43,214 nt of DNA. Source: Gonapodya prolifera JEL478. Taxonomy: Eukaryota > Monoblepharomycota > Monoblepharidomycetes > Monoblepharidales > Gonapodyaceae. The notes beneath the pieces are model-generated. The model was not told where the DNA came from and searched no databases. It saw only the letters and a program-made list of their open reading frames with translations. Every line of letters starts with the position of its first letter. The first letter of the stretch is position 1. A program made the translations under genes and the position numbers. The stretch lies in assembly GCA_001574975.1 (NCBI GenBank), contig KQ965829.1:131368-174581 (forward strand). Reading direction: 5' to 3'. Below are positions 21,994 through 33,200 of this stretch, one piece after another.

Positions 21994-23532
21994 ATGGAAG
22001 CGAATCCCCCGGCGCAGTCCGCCAGGGTCGACGGAGAGGAAGCGAAAGACGTACGGGACGTTGGAAATTCTCTAGAAAGCGAGGAATCGTTCATCTCAAG
22101 GGAGTATGGGTCGTCGGACGAACTGGATCGTTTTTGTCGGAATCTCCCAAAAGCGGTGAGCGAGAGTTGATAACGCTCGACTCCCAGAAGTGTGTTTCAT
22201 CTCGATCACTGCAGGAACTTCATGCGCATCTCAATGGGTCGATATCTGTCGGCGACATGCGGGACCTTGCCCGCCACAAGGTGAAAACTCACCCACACCT
22301 GATCAATGAGCCGCTGCCGACCATCCGCCCCGACTTCGTCATCGAGGACTTCTTCCCTTTCTTTCACTTCATCTACCAGCTGACAGATGACACGGAATCT
22401 GTCCGATACGTTGCTCGCCGGGTCTTTGCAGAGTTTGCTCGTGATGGAGTCCGGTACCTGGAAATCAGGAGCACTCCACGAGATAATGCAACGTCAGGGA
22501 TGACAAAAGAAGACTATATGAGGGCCGTGATAGACGTCATCAAAGAAGTCAGCTGCGAAGAGTTCACTTCTGAGGCCGCGGAGTCAACATCCTTATTACG
22601 CAGTGAAGCCGACCCACAACCTCCAATCACCATACGCTTCATCCCTTCTGTCGACCGTCGCTCCCAGCCTGCTGACGCGCTGACCACAGTCTCGGTCGCT
22701 CTACGGCTTCGCTCCGATCCATCAATAGGCCCATTCCTGGTGGGCTTGGATGTTTGTGGAGACCCAACGCGGGGCTCTGCTGACAATTTTCGAAGTTCTT
22801 TGGAGACACTGCGAGCTGCTAATCCTCCCATGAAAACGACGGTGCATGTTGGCGAAGTTCCGATCCAGGGCGATGAAGGGTGGGATGTGGTGACCACTAT
22901 GGGGCCCAATCGGATTGGACACGGTACCTATCTTCAAGAAAGGACCAAGAACTCGTTGGTTGACCAAAAGATTCCTAGTGAGTTTGGTGGTGCTAGGCTT
23001 CATTGCGCCAGTTCCACACCGTCGATCGCGCTTCCGGTCGTATTTGCCAAGGGGGCAGGCGAGTTATTCATCGTACTAATGTGTCCATTTTAACTGTAGT
23101 CGAGATATGCATGACGTCCAACGTGATATGCAAGGTACATTTCCGATCATTGGTCATGTCATCGTATTCTCTCCTTTGTGTTGACTGCGGGAATCAACTA
23201 GACCGCCCCATCGTACGTCTCCCACCACGTTCGAGAGTGGCTTGCCATCAACCACCCGGTTGTACTTTGTGTAAGTGATTTTGGCATCAGCTTTCTGTCG
23301 ACGAGTGTTCAAGCTGATTCAACGGACTCTTACACAGTCGGACGACCCTGGCATATTTTCGTGCCCCCTCTCTTATGAGTACGCTCAAACAGCGCGAGCT
23401 TTTCGACTTGGCAAACGGGAGCTTTTCGAGCTTTCCAGGCGAGGTTTCGAGTGCGCGTTCGTGGATGGGAGAGTGAAGGAGGGACTCCGAGAGTATTGGA
23501 ATCAATGGGCAAAGGGGCAAGGGCTTATTTAA
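21994..23532 (+). CDS. Adenosine deaminase-like protein (ADAL/N6-mAMP deaminase type)
   Basis: Five exons in phase: 21994-22155, 22215-22977, 23100-23134, 23202-23270 and 23338-23532; 407 residues. The join of exons 1 and 2 creates [19 protein letters not shown], the metal-binding HxH motif (H57, H59) in the form typical of ADAL proteins. Further elements are [29 protein letters not shown] (zinc His and catalytic Glu), [21 protein letters not shown] and [15 protein letters not shown] (the Asp-Asp of the active site, Ser replacing the common Thr). ADAL enzymes studied in plants and animals deaminate N6-methyl-AMP to IMP; ordinary adenosine deaminase activity is the alternative. It is cytosolic with no targeting signal. 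A roughly 45-residue acidic, probably disordered N-terminus precedes the barrel. The thiamine gene starts 197 bp downstream on the same strand. Confidence 0.92.
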
Positions 23533-23729
23533 TATTTTGTGAAGTCCAGACTGAGATAGTGGTGACTATGAGTTGCACCTTCAGGCATAGAACACCTCTT
23601 GCGCTCAAATTTTCTGGAGGACAGCGCATCAACGACTGCACTTTCCGCACTCTCGCTGCCACGACCTTTCGTCCGATTTGTATCATCTCTTTCGGCGAGA
23701 TTACCTCAAACACGAATCACCGTGACGAA

Positions 23730-26384
23730 ATGACCTACCCCACGGCATCATCGACTCCGCGCACAGCCCTTACGATCGCTGGCTCAGATTCAGGCGGCGG
23801 CGCGGGCATTCAGGCCGATTTGAAAACCTTCACTGCTCTGGGAGTTTATGGAGGGTCTGTCATAACCGCTGTCACCGCTCAGAACACTTTGGGTGTCCAA
23901 GGTGTACATGAAATACCTTCTTCGTTCGTGGAGGAGCAACTGAGAAGTGTGCTTGGGTCTCGTGAAGCCGAATCAGGGGGTTCTGGAGACGTGATGTTGT
24001 GGGGAGCAATGAAAACAGGTACGTAGGACAGCGACGGGACGGATTTTGTGGGGGTATCATTTTGGATTTTCTTCTCGTTGGCTGTGCTGTTTGAGTATCT
24101 TTTCTGGTTTCGGTTCCGTGGATTGGCACCAAAGGCGTTCGCAATAACGCCGCGGGGACATCTCGCGACTTGAATTTGTGACATTTATACAAATATAAAC
24201 AAGCGGAGATCATGCGTTTGTTTGCCGGTTCCTCTGATAGACATTTTTCTGACCTGAAGTTACATCCCTTGACGTACAGGCATGCTCTCATCCGCCCACA
24301 TCATTACCTCCATAACCTCTTTCTTCGAGCGCCGCTACCCCGACGGCCGCCCGCCGAACTACGTCCTGGATCCCGTGATGGTGTCCACATCTGGCCACGT
24401 ACTGCTCGCCGAAGATGCTGTGCAGCTCATGGTGAACGACCTCGTCCCGAGGGCAACGCTGGTCACGCCAAATATTCCAGAGGCCGAAGTCATGCTGCGG
24501 TGGATTAAGAAAACTTCCGCTCCGGAAGTAACGTCAGCAGAAAGTGAAGTGGAGACAGGGACGAATGCGCAACCTGGCACCACACCAACCTCCATCACCT
24601 CGCTCAGTGACATGATTGATTCCGCTCGTGTGCTATCCCAACTTGGACCGGCCGTTCTCGTCAAAGGAGGACACCGGGCGTGCTCAGCAGCTGAGCTCTT
24701 TGAGGTGTTAGGGAGTGAGGCCGTTGAGGGCGACTCGCCAGAGGACGAGTGGCAACACTACTCGGGAGGATGGTTGCGAATGGACTCGTCCATCCCTCGT
24801 CACTCGGTCGGCGACCAGCAACATTTGGCAGTGGATGTTCTGTACTTGCCCTCGACCTACAAGGCTTCTGGTGGCGTCCCTCAGCCGAATAGTTCACAAA
24901 GAGGTGATGTTTACCTCTTCGTCAAGCCGTACCTCCGTGGTCAGAACTTTCATGGGACTGGCTGTACCCTTTCTGCTGCGATTGCCACTAGCCTCGCGAA
25001 GGACGCTTCTAGTGAGAGACTGCGCTTGTGTTGACTTCATGTTTTCATGCAAGCTGATGCTGCTCGATCGTTCCAACGAAAGTTCCATCCGCAGTCGCTT
25101 CTGCCCGGAACTATCTCCACGCTGCTATAGAACAAGCCATTCCCGTGGGAAAGGGCATTCCATCGCTTCGCCACTTCCACCCCGTCACGTCTCTCGTGGG
25201 GCCGCCTCTGCCGTCTCGACCAATGACACCACCGACAGCTATTCTGTTTTCTGGTGTTCCGCCTCCACTGCCTCCACGTGAAATCCAACATGCGCGATTT
25301 TCGGACTTTTTGATTTCGAGCTGTCCTGACGCATGGGAGTTGTTCACGCGGGCGCACCCTTTTGTACGAGGGATCGGAGATGGAACGCTAGATCCAGAAA
25401 AGTTTCGCTTCTTCATTCGACAGGTATATGTCCTTGGTGCTGTTACCCCCCACCTTTGTGACTCAATCCAATACGTTAACATCTTGGCTTGGCGATCCAG
25501 GACTACCTCTTCCTCACCCACTACGCCCGATGCTGGAGCTTGGTTGCCTTCAAGGAAAAGTCTGCCGAGAGTATCGAAAAGGCGTCCATGATGGCGCAGG
25601 CGATGGCGGCGGAGCAAAAGCTGCATATTCAGGTGGGGTTAGCAAGGATGTACCTTGGGTTTACTGGAGCTAATTTGTGTGTTTCTCTGATTCTACCACT
25701 ATTCGTGTGATGGCATTACTTGCGTGGTTGAACGATCGGGATATTTAAGTTTTGCAACGAGTGGAGAGTCACTCGCGCCGAGCTCGAATCGACGCGGGAA
25801 GCAACTGCCAATGTAGCGTACACGCGATATGTATGTGCGAAAGGTGAGACCTGTAGCGTTCGGAAGGGGGAACTGCCCCTCCTTGTTTCAAGGGTGTTTT
25901 TGTTTTGCCGTGGAGGTAACATGCACCGTGTTCCCTCATCCTAGGAATCTCGGGCGACCTTCTCGACCTTCGTACAGCACTGCTCCCCTGTGTGCTGGGA
26001 TACGCGGTGATCGGAACGTTTTTGTTGCGGGAGTTGAGGATTGCATCTGAAAAGGGAAAGGGTAAAGTCAATCCTTACGCGAAATGGATTGAGACATATG
26101 CCGGAGAAGAGTATCAAAATGTAGCACAGGATGCAAGAGGTTTGTTTCCATTGTTCCTTTGACACCACCGCTAGCGTGCCAATTTTGACCAACCGCGATT
26201 TGCTAAAGATGCCATTGATCGTGTATTCCCCATTCTTCTTCCCGGAGTCACTCTTCCGGCCCTTGGCCCTGGCTATCCAGTTGACACTCTCCCCGTACGA
26301 CTTCGTGAACTGTGCGAGGTCTTCCGGCAAGCAACAGCCCTTGAGGTAGGATTCTGGGACATGGCGTGGGAGCAGAGAATGTGA
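23730..26384 (+). CDS. Fused HMP/HMP-P kinase and TenA-type protein (THI20-like)
   Basis: Seven exons, all in phase: 23730-24018, 24280-25011, 25095-25423, 25501-25632, 25750-25843, 25945-26139 and 26209-26384; 648 residues. Residues 1 to about 350 are a ThiD kinase: [71 protein letters not shown] and [17 protein letters not shown] (anion hole and catalytic Asp region). It phosphorylates hydroxymethylpyrimidine and its monophosphate in thiamine synthesis. The C-terminal part is TenA/Thi-4: [55 protein letters not shown] and [10 protein letters not shown]; this domain salvages thiamine breakdown products. The order ThiD then TenA is that of yeast THI20/21. The start at 23730 is chosen because upstream in-frame ATGs would overlap the preceding gene's 3' end. 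Intron 1 is unusually long (261 nt) and lies inside the kinase. Confidence 0.94.
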
Positions 26385-27008
26385 TTGTGGTCCTGAGATG
26401 GGAGTGACGTTCATTACCTCGAGACTTTGTGAATGTTGGATGTCGCACCGTAATAAGATGCAAAAGAAAAAGGGAGACGTGCCACAATATACGATGTGAA
26501 TAATGATAATTACTCTCCGGGCGACGAGATTTTCCGCTCAAACGCTTCCGCGAGAAGTGGTGGCTGACCGCAGCTAACGTGTCCGCATCAACATGTTCAG
26601 AGTGCTGCAGTCACTCCACGTGGCAGCTTCAACACTGCTGAGTCCACCACACAGCATTCTTTATTTTGCAGTTGCATATGGGGGCAATGAACTACAGCCT
26701 ATTGCCATCATTGTCACAGAAAATTTTTCCCTCCCGAAAACTTAAGTGTTGTGATAAGAAGCACATCTGCAGACACCAGGTGTATCACAGACCACCTTAC
26801 CATTTTATCAGTCATTTTTTCATGTGCATGTTCTTGAGTTTGTGGCTCTTACTCTGAAGCCAACCCAACTCCCCCAGTGTGTTGCTACCAAGTGCATTCC
26901 CAGTGTCATCACCATAGTCAGAAGAACGCAAAAATGATGAACAAGAAATGCAATGTTAAATCAAAACTCAAAGATTATTTGCAGCAGAGGACAATCAAAC
27001 TACTTTTA

Positions 27009-27067
27009 CTTGCTTGCAGACCCCTTGCGGAACTCTGAGCAAAGCAAGGGATGTATGATTGTGCAAG
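27009..27067. repeat. 60-nt fold-back element, copy 2
   Basis: Counterpart of 21667-21726. Outer CTTGC pairs with GCAAG, middle CCCTTGC with GCAAGGG, inner CGGA with TCTG (one G-U). Several differences from copy 1 are CG to TG or CG to CA changes, as expected from its CpG-poor surroundings, yet the helices can still form. Confidence 0.6.
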
Positions 27068-27841
27068 AACTGCTTCATACAAACTACTTCTGATTAACAT
27101 TTTGCACAAAAAAAATTGAAACGTTTTGAAGACAAGTTGATGACTGGATGTTGTGAAAAATGTGAATTATTACTGCCATACATTATCTCTCCTTCCTTTC
27201 TCATTTTCATTTCATGAGCAACACTCCCCTGCTTGTTCCGTGTGCAAGCATGGCATTATGGGACGTATAATGATATTCCTCATGGACTGTGTCCATCTGA
27301 AGATGTGAAACAGATTTTGGGACCCACAGGATAGAATTTGTAATGGGCACAGTGTTGTGTGTAGAATGACATCATCCAATCCCTACCTTGCAAGACTTGA
27401 CTGCTAAAGACAAATATTGGTTTTGTTGAGAAAGTGGGAAATATCATCCACTCGAGCATGTTTTTCCATTTCTGGTTTGAACATGTATAGGCTTTGCAAA
27501 AGTACCATGGGTATTAGCAAAACAGGTTTTTCAATTATGCCAGCTGTAACTAAACTGGTGTGACAATCTACCAACATTCCTCAATGCATTTTTGTTGCTA
27601 CCTTAGAGTTGAAATTCCACATGTCAGTTACTTGCTTTGGCTGCTTGGCAGGAACCAAGGAATCTTGCTTGACCAGTCAAGTGAAAGGAGCACCTTCAAA
27701 AGTTGTACCTCAAGGTGGAGTCAATTGGTACAGCTTGTGGAAGTAAGAGTTTTCTTCTAGAGCAGTTTTGACTAAATGCCAAATAACTGGGCTGACATCA
27801 CCACATGTCATCTTTTGAATGAAGCTGTCTTCAGTCTAGTG

Positions 27842-27858
27842 CCCCCCCCCCCGCCCCC
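27842..27858 (+). repeat. Poly-C tract
   Basis: Eleven consecutive C residues, one G, then five more C. It is a simple-sequence tract within the gene-free region, and a position where sequencing length errors are likely. Confidence 0.8.
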
Positions 27859-28692
27859 ACTCCATACAACCCATGTTACCTGGCCTTTTGTCAGCTCCTG
27901 AAAACAGTGCTCATAAGTTGGTTTCTAGTGAGGTTGAATCCAGGGTTCTGTCCAAAGAGGGGTTGCTAACAGTTTGCAAAATGGACTTATCTGATATCTC
28001 CTACTCAGTGTTGCACTGTGCTGTGTTTTAGGTTCCTACAGAGAAATTTTGCTTGGACATCCCTGATATTGTTGTAGCAGCCAAGAAGGGAACAAGAAAC
28101 TAATCCTCCACACCTTCCACAGTGACTTAATCTAGTGTAGAACATAAGCATGATTCCCAAAAGTAGTGTTGTTCTTATGGGCACAGTTTGCTGTCACTGC
28201 TTGCCACTCACCCTTTCCAATTATTCCCCTGCAAAGTTGCAAGAAGTTCTTCAAAGCATAATACAAGTTTTTTCAGTCACACTGCACAATGCAATTAAAT
28301 TTCTTCAAAGTGCACTTGAGTTGAAGCAGCATGAACTCCAGGAGTTTCTTCCACCAATATCACATAAAGATGATAGGCATATAATTGCATAGTATATATG
28401 TAATCAATGTATTTTGTTCCTGCTTCTGCAGAGTCTGGACTCTGGTGCAAGTTGAGAATTTTTCCTTTGCACAGAAAAAGGGCACAGCCCTGGTCAGGTT
28501 TAAACTATCAAGTGTGTGAACAGGCATATGAAAGTCCCAACTATCATATTGGCAGGGCACATTAAAGATTTGGATCAAGTATGTCCTCAAATGAACAGTT
28601 CTTGTAAATTGAGAATAAGATCTCCTGAACTTCAGTTGATGGAGTTAGGGGAGAGTAAAAAAGTGTTGACAATGGGCCCATATCAAAGCTGT

Positions 28693-28838
28693 TATGGTTT
28701 GTCCACTGAACTTGATGCAACATCAGGCTCTTGTTTGAGTTTTGACTGTGCTTTGTGAGATAACAGCACATACCTGTCATCAAGAGTCTGCCAATAGGTA
28801 TTCACTGCAAATTACAGTTCAACATTTTATGCACTCAA
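28693..28838. repeat. Diverged repeat, copy A (CpG-free)
   Basis: Aligns with 29447-29596: both contain TATGGTT.GTCCACTG, then TTTGAGTTTTGAC, then ATCAAGAG.CTGCCAAT, then TCAACATTTTA. Where copy B has CG, copy A has TG or CA (for example TTCGTCC versus TTTGTCC, TTTTACGCC versus TTTTATGCA). Homology may extend a little upstream of both copies. Confidence 0.65.
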
Positions 28839-29446
28839 TCCAACCCACAATGCCTCACCATTTGTCAGCCACCAAAAGGTTGCTTTTTTGCACATTTACA
28901 GGACACAGGATTTGGAGTACCATCTTTCATGAAAGGTTGCAGTTTTCAAAATGGTCTTGCCTCCAGCTTAGAGCCACACTATACTGTACTTGTGGTTTTC
29001 CTAGCTAATTTTGTTTTATTGGTCACTCTTGGTTTGGCTGGAGGCAGTTATCAAGAAGGCAACATGAGAATTCTCACCATTGTTATGTCAAGTGTGGCAA
29101 CTGGCACCACATTACTGACTGGCAGCAGGTGATGTTGTCATTCAGGTTCAAAATTGATCCAATGACACTTGTCAAACACTGAGTGCCAATGCTCATCTAC
29201 GCATTTATTTTGGTTGCTGACTGGAGAACCAGTCAAGGATTGGCTCCTGACAAGTGACAGGCCGGAGACATAAGACAATTTGGTTAGGTCTCTCACTGGG
29301 GAAAAGAGGAAACGGGCTTCACCTGGAAGTACAGACATTTTAGTGAAGCAAAAAGCCTGAGCTGACTGTTGATTGGTGGAGTAGGGCGTCAACAAAAAGC
29401 AAATATGTGTAGATTGTTGGCAGCAAGACGCACGCATCAGAGCTCC

Positions 29447-29596
29447 TATGGTTCGTCCACTGCACTTGCGACAATGTCAGATTCTGGTTTGAGTTTTGAC
29501 CAAGCCTTGTGTCGTGAATGAACATAAAACATCCTCGCCATCAAGAGGCTGCCAATGAGTATATTCGCCTACCATGGCTCAACATTTTACGCCATT
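29447..29596. repeat. Diverged repeat, copy B (CpG-retaining)
   Basis: Partner of 28693-28838, lying outside the CG-free block. It keeps CG dinucleotides at positions where copy A has TG or CA. It shows no complete open frame or terminal structure, so I cannot name the element family. Confidence 0.65.
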
Positions 29597-30235
29597 CATA
29601 TTTGTTAATGAACTAAACTTCCATGTGCGATTTGCGATCAATGCCCGTGGGTGTGGGGTGTAGACCGGCATGGATATGCTTTTCAACACGTGGATAAAAG
29701 GAAAAGCAAAAAAGCTAAACGCGACTGATTTAACCCGATTGGGATAAAAGCGGGACACTGGGCGGTTTGTTGTGGGTGCGGCCTCGAGGCACGGGAGGAG
29801 GAAGGGAGTTGGACACGCCTGGGGTGTGTTTGACAGATTGTGGCGCGATTGGACACCGGACGGGCGAGAGAACGAACGCGTGTGAGTTTGGCGGAGAAAT
29901 GTACGCGAAGAGTATACCCCGATTTGGAAAATAAGGGAAGGAGGGGAGAGTGCGGGAGAGGCGCGTGTTTGGGAGGGCGAAGTGTCGATCACGCGTGGGA
30001 GGGACAGAACGCACGCACAGAGAAGGGAACAGAAGAGAAAAGCGCAGGGAGAGAGCGGATTGGCTGCTGCGCGTGCGGATTTGACGGATTTCACGGGTTG
30101 GGGCGAGTTGGGCGACGTTAGCGGAATCGGCTGCGGAGGGCAGAGCGAGGGAGAGAAACTCAGAGCGAGAAGGAGAGGGAAGAGAGGACGAAGAACGGTA
30201 GGAAGAGAAAGCGACAAGTCGGCACGCTGGGTTCC

Positions 30236-33200
30236 GTGCTGTCTGTTGTGAGCGTCGTGGCCGGAGGAGAGCGATACCCAGGATACCCGGACAAGGGCAG
30301 CAAGAGTGGGAGAGGCAGCAGAGCAGACAGCGAGAGGGAGAGGAGAGAAGCCGAGGACTCGGACACAGAGCAGACGGACGAGAGCGACGACTCACTCAAC
30401 GGTGCACCACCAAACACAGACACCGACACCGCACGAGGACGAGCCATGCTGTCGAATACCCAGCAGCAGTACACATACGCCACTGCCACTGCCACTGCCA
30501 CTGCGCACGCTCAGCCCACGCACGCGCCACAGCGACAGCAGGAGCAGCACACGCTCGCACAGCGCCTGCATCGCCACAACGCACCCGCGCTCATCCCGTA
30601 CCCGCAGCAGGGGCAGCGACAGCCGCCAAATCCATTCTGGCAGCTCCTCGCGCAGTCGCAAGGGTCGCCCATGGAATACCCGCAGTACGTGGCTCTGCCC
30701 TCGCAGGATTACTTTGGACCGCATCCTCAGCAGCAGTTCGCTCTTAGCTTCGCGCCTTCGCACCCGCAGCAAGTGCAGCAGCAGCAACAGCAGTTGCAGT
30801 TGCAGTTGCAGATGCAGCAGGCGCAACACGCTCAACACCAACAGCAGGTGCAACAGCAGCAGCAGCATCAACCACCACGCAGACCAAACTCCGTCGCGGG
30901 CCATCACGATCTCATCGCGCTCGCTCCCTCACCCGCCGCCGCACCTTCTGCCGCTCCTCACGGACACCCGGCGCCTATCCCCCCACCAATCCCCTCCGAA
31001 GCATCCGCCTCACTCACCATTCCCGGCGCACCCAACGGCACCGGTGCACCGCACGCTCGCCCTCCAGTCGACCGCCGCCCGCGCCCGGCCTCAACATACG
31101 GCCCTACCGTCTCATCCTCCGCCAATACAAACCGCTCTCCAACACCGCGCGCGCCTGTACCGCCGTCGCCGCTTCGTCCGCCTGTCGTTGTACCGCTTCC
31201 GGTTCCCTCCTCCACACCAGCACCTAGTCCCGGTCCCGCCACGGCGAATGGTGTGCAAGCACCTCCGACCCCGTCTCGCCCGCCGGGGTCACCGTCCCAG
31301 GGAAGGGAGCAGAGACCGAGCAGGATCGGGCCATATGTTCTGGGTAGAGTGCTGGGAGTCGGGAGTGCGGGCAAGGTGTTCCAGGGAACGCATGTGGATA
31401 CGGGGCAGGTTGTTGCTGTCAAGGTGCGTTTCGAAAGCGGTCGGGTGTGACGGGGGGAGGTGGTGGTGCTGGGTGTTGGTGATGGAGTGACGGTGACGGT
31501 GACGGTCTTTGGACGTGGAAGTGAATGGTACTATGGAGGTGGATCACCACGACGTTCGTGTTTCCCTTTGAACCTCGCGAGGTGCTATTGCTGCAAGCGG
31601 AACCGTCGAGCTGCCTTTCATTCCACCCCATTACGCCGTGCATCCTTCTCACCCCTTCTTCCCTGAACCCCACTCCACATCCCCCAGGTAATCCCCCGGG
31701 TAAACACCCCACCCGACGCCGCCTCGGGCACTCACTCCACCAACGGCGCGCCCCCGACCCCGCCCACGTCCGACGAAGAGACCCGCGAGGCAAACCGCAA
31801 GATGGAGCGAGAGGTCACGTTGATGAAGTTGATCAGGCACCCGAATGTCATGGAGTTGTATGATGTGTATGAGACGGAGAGGGAGCTGTGAGTGGCGTTG
31901 CACCGGTGGTGGATTTCTCATACAATTCGCTCACCTTCTCTCCCCTCCCCTCCACCTCTACCACACACCAGTTACCTCATCCTCGAATACGTCCCCGGCG
32001 GCGAACTCTTCGAGCACCTCGTTGAGCGCGGCCGCCTGCCCGAACCCGAGGCACTGGCGTTTTTCCAGCAGATCGTGTATGCCGTCAGGTGGTGCCATGG
32101 GTGTATGGTGTGGTGAGTTGTGGCTTGGGGGGTGTTGTGGGTGGAGGGCAAGAGAAAACTTCGGGGGGTGGATCGTGCGAGATCGACGCTAACAACCCCG
32201 ATTCAACCCTTCCCATACTGCACACGCCCAACCAGCCACCGCGACCTCAAACCCGAAAACATCCTTCTGGACCGTCGCCGGCGGCAAGTCAAGATCGCCG
32301 ACTTTGGGATGGCATCGACTGCCTTCGCCGGGCGCATGCTCCTCACATCGTGCGGGTCCCCGCACTACGCCTCACCCGAGATCATCCGGGGTGTTGCTTA
32401 CGATGGCGCAACGGCCGATATTTGGAGTCTCGGTGTGATTTTGTTTGCGCTCTTGACAGGCAACTTGCCGTTTGATGATGAGAATATTAGGAGGTTGTTG
32501 CATAAGGTTCGTCGGTGGTGTGGTGGTGTGGTGGTGTGGGTGAGAGTGGAGAAGAGCTAACTAGTATCGGTGGGATGTGGTATCGACAGGTCAAGGCGGG
32601 CGTGTACAATATCCCCGATTTTGTCCCGCGCGCGGCCGCCGATTTGATTAGGAGGATTTTGGTCGTGGATCCCGCGAGGAGGTTGACGGTACGTCTCCCC
32701 CTATTTGTTAACCCTCCTTCAACCACCGGGCTCACTCCAGCCCCGTCTCTCACACCAACCCTAAGATGGAAGGCATCATATCGCACCCTTGGTTCCGCTC
32801 GCGCCCGCCGCCGTCCTACCTCTCCCACCACACGGACCCTACCGTCGAGCTCGTGAACCTGCATGAAGCCATCCCTCTCCCCCGAATCGACCGCGAAGTC
32901 GTCGAGCAGCTCGTGCTCCTTGGGTTGGGTGACCCGACGCCGGGAGAGCGAGAGCCGGATACGGATAGGAGACGCGAGGCCCTGTTGCGGAGGTTGCAGA
33001 CGTATGGGTGAGTTTGGTGGTTAAGTCGGTGGTGTTGCTGGGTGTTTTTACAAATTTTGCGATCGGTGTAGGAACCACCCGCATGACCCGTACGAGAAGG
33101 TTTTCTACCATTTGCTGTTGAAGAGGAAGAGAGACGCGTTGGAGAATTATGATGTGCAGAATGATGTGTATGAGAGGGACGGTACGTGCGCTTCTTCCAA

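Larger units (their letters stand above)
26385..30235. other. 3.9 kb gene-free, CpG-depleted tract
   Basis: No gene is supported on either strand. From about 26600 the DNA changes character: TG- and CA-rich, AT-richer, and very poor in CG. Between 26641 and 27853 I count roughly eight CG dinucleotides, and from 27854 to 29199 none. From about 29200 CG returns. The stretch holds a fold-back repeat copy (27009-27067), a C-tract (27842-27858) and two diverged repeat copies (28693-28838, 29447-29596). From about 29830 the plus strand is GA-rich and probably forms the promoter and leader of the kinase gene. Confidence 0.7.

Noticed and set aside
24019-24279. TPP riboswitch in the thiamine gene intron
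   Set aside because: The conserved CUGAGA and GAUCUGGAUAAUGCCAGCGUAGGGA-like core parts are not visible by eye; left as a check only.
27560-29008. Several 60-90 codon frames in the CG-free tract
   Set aside because: No motifs, no splice signals and composition explained by CpG decay; chance frames in AT-rich DNA.
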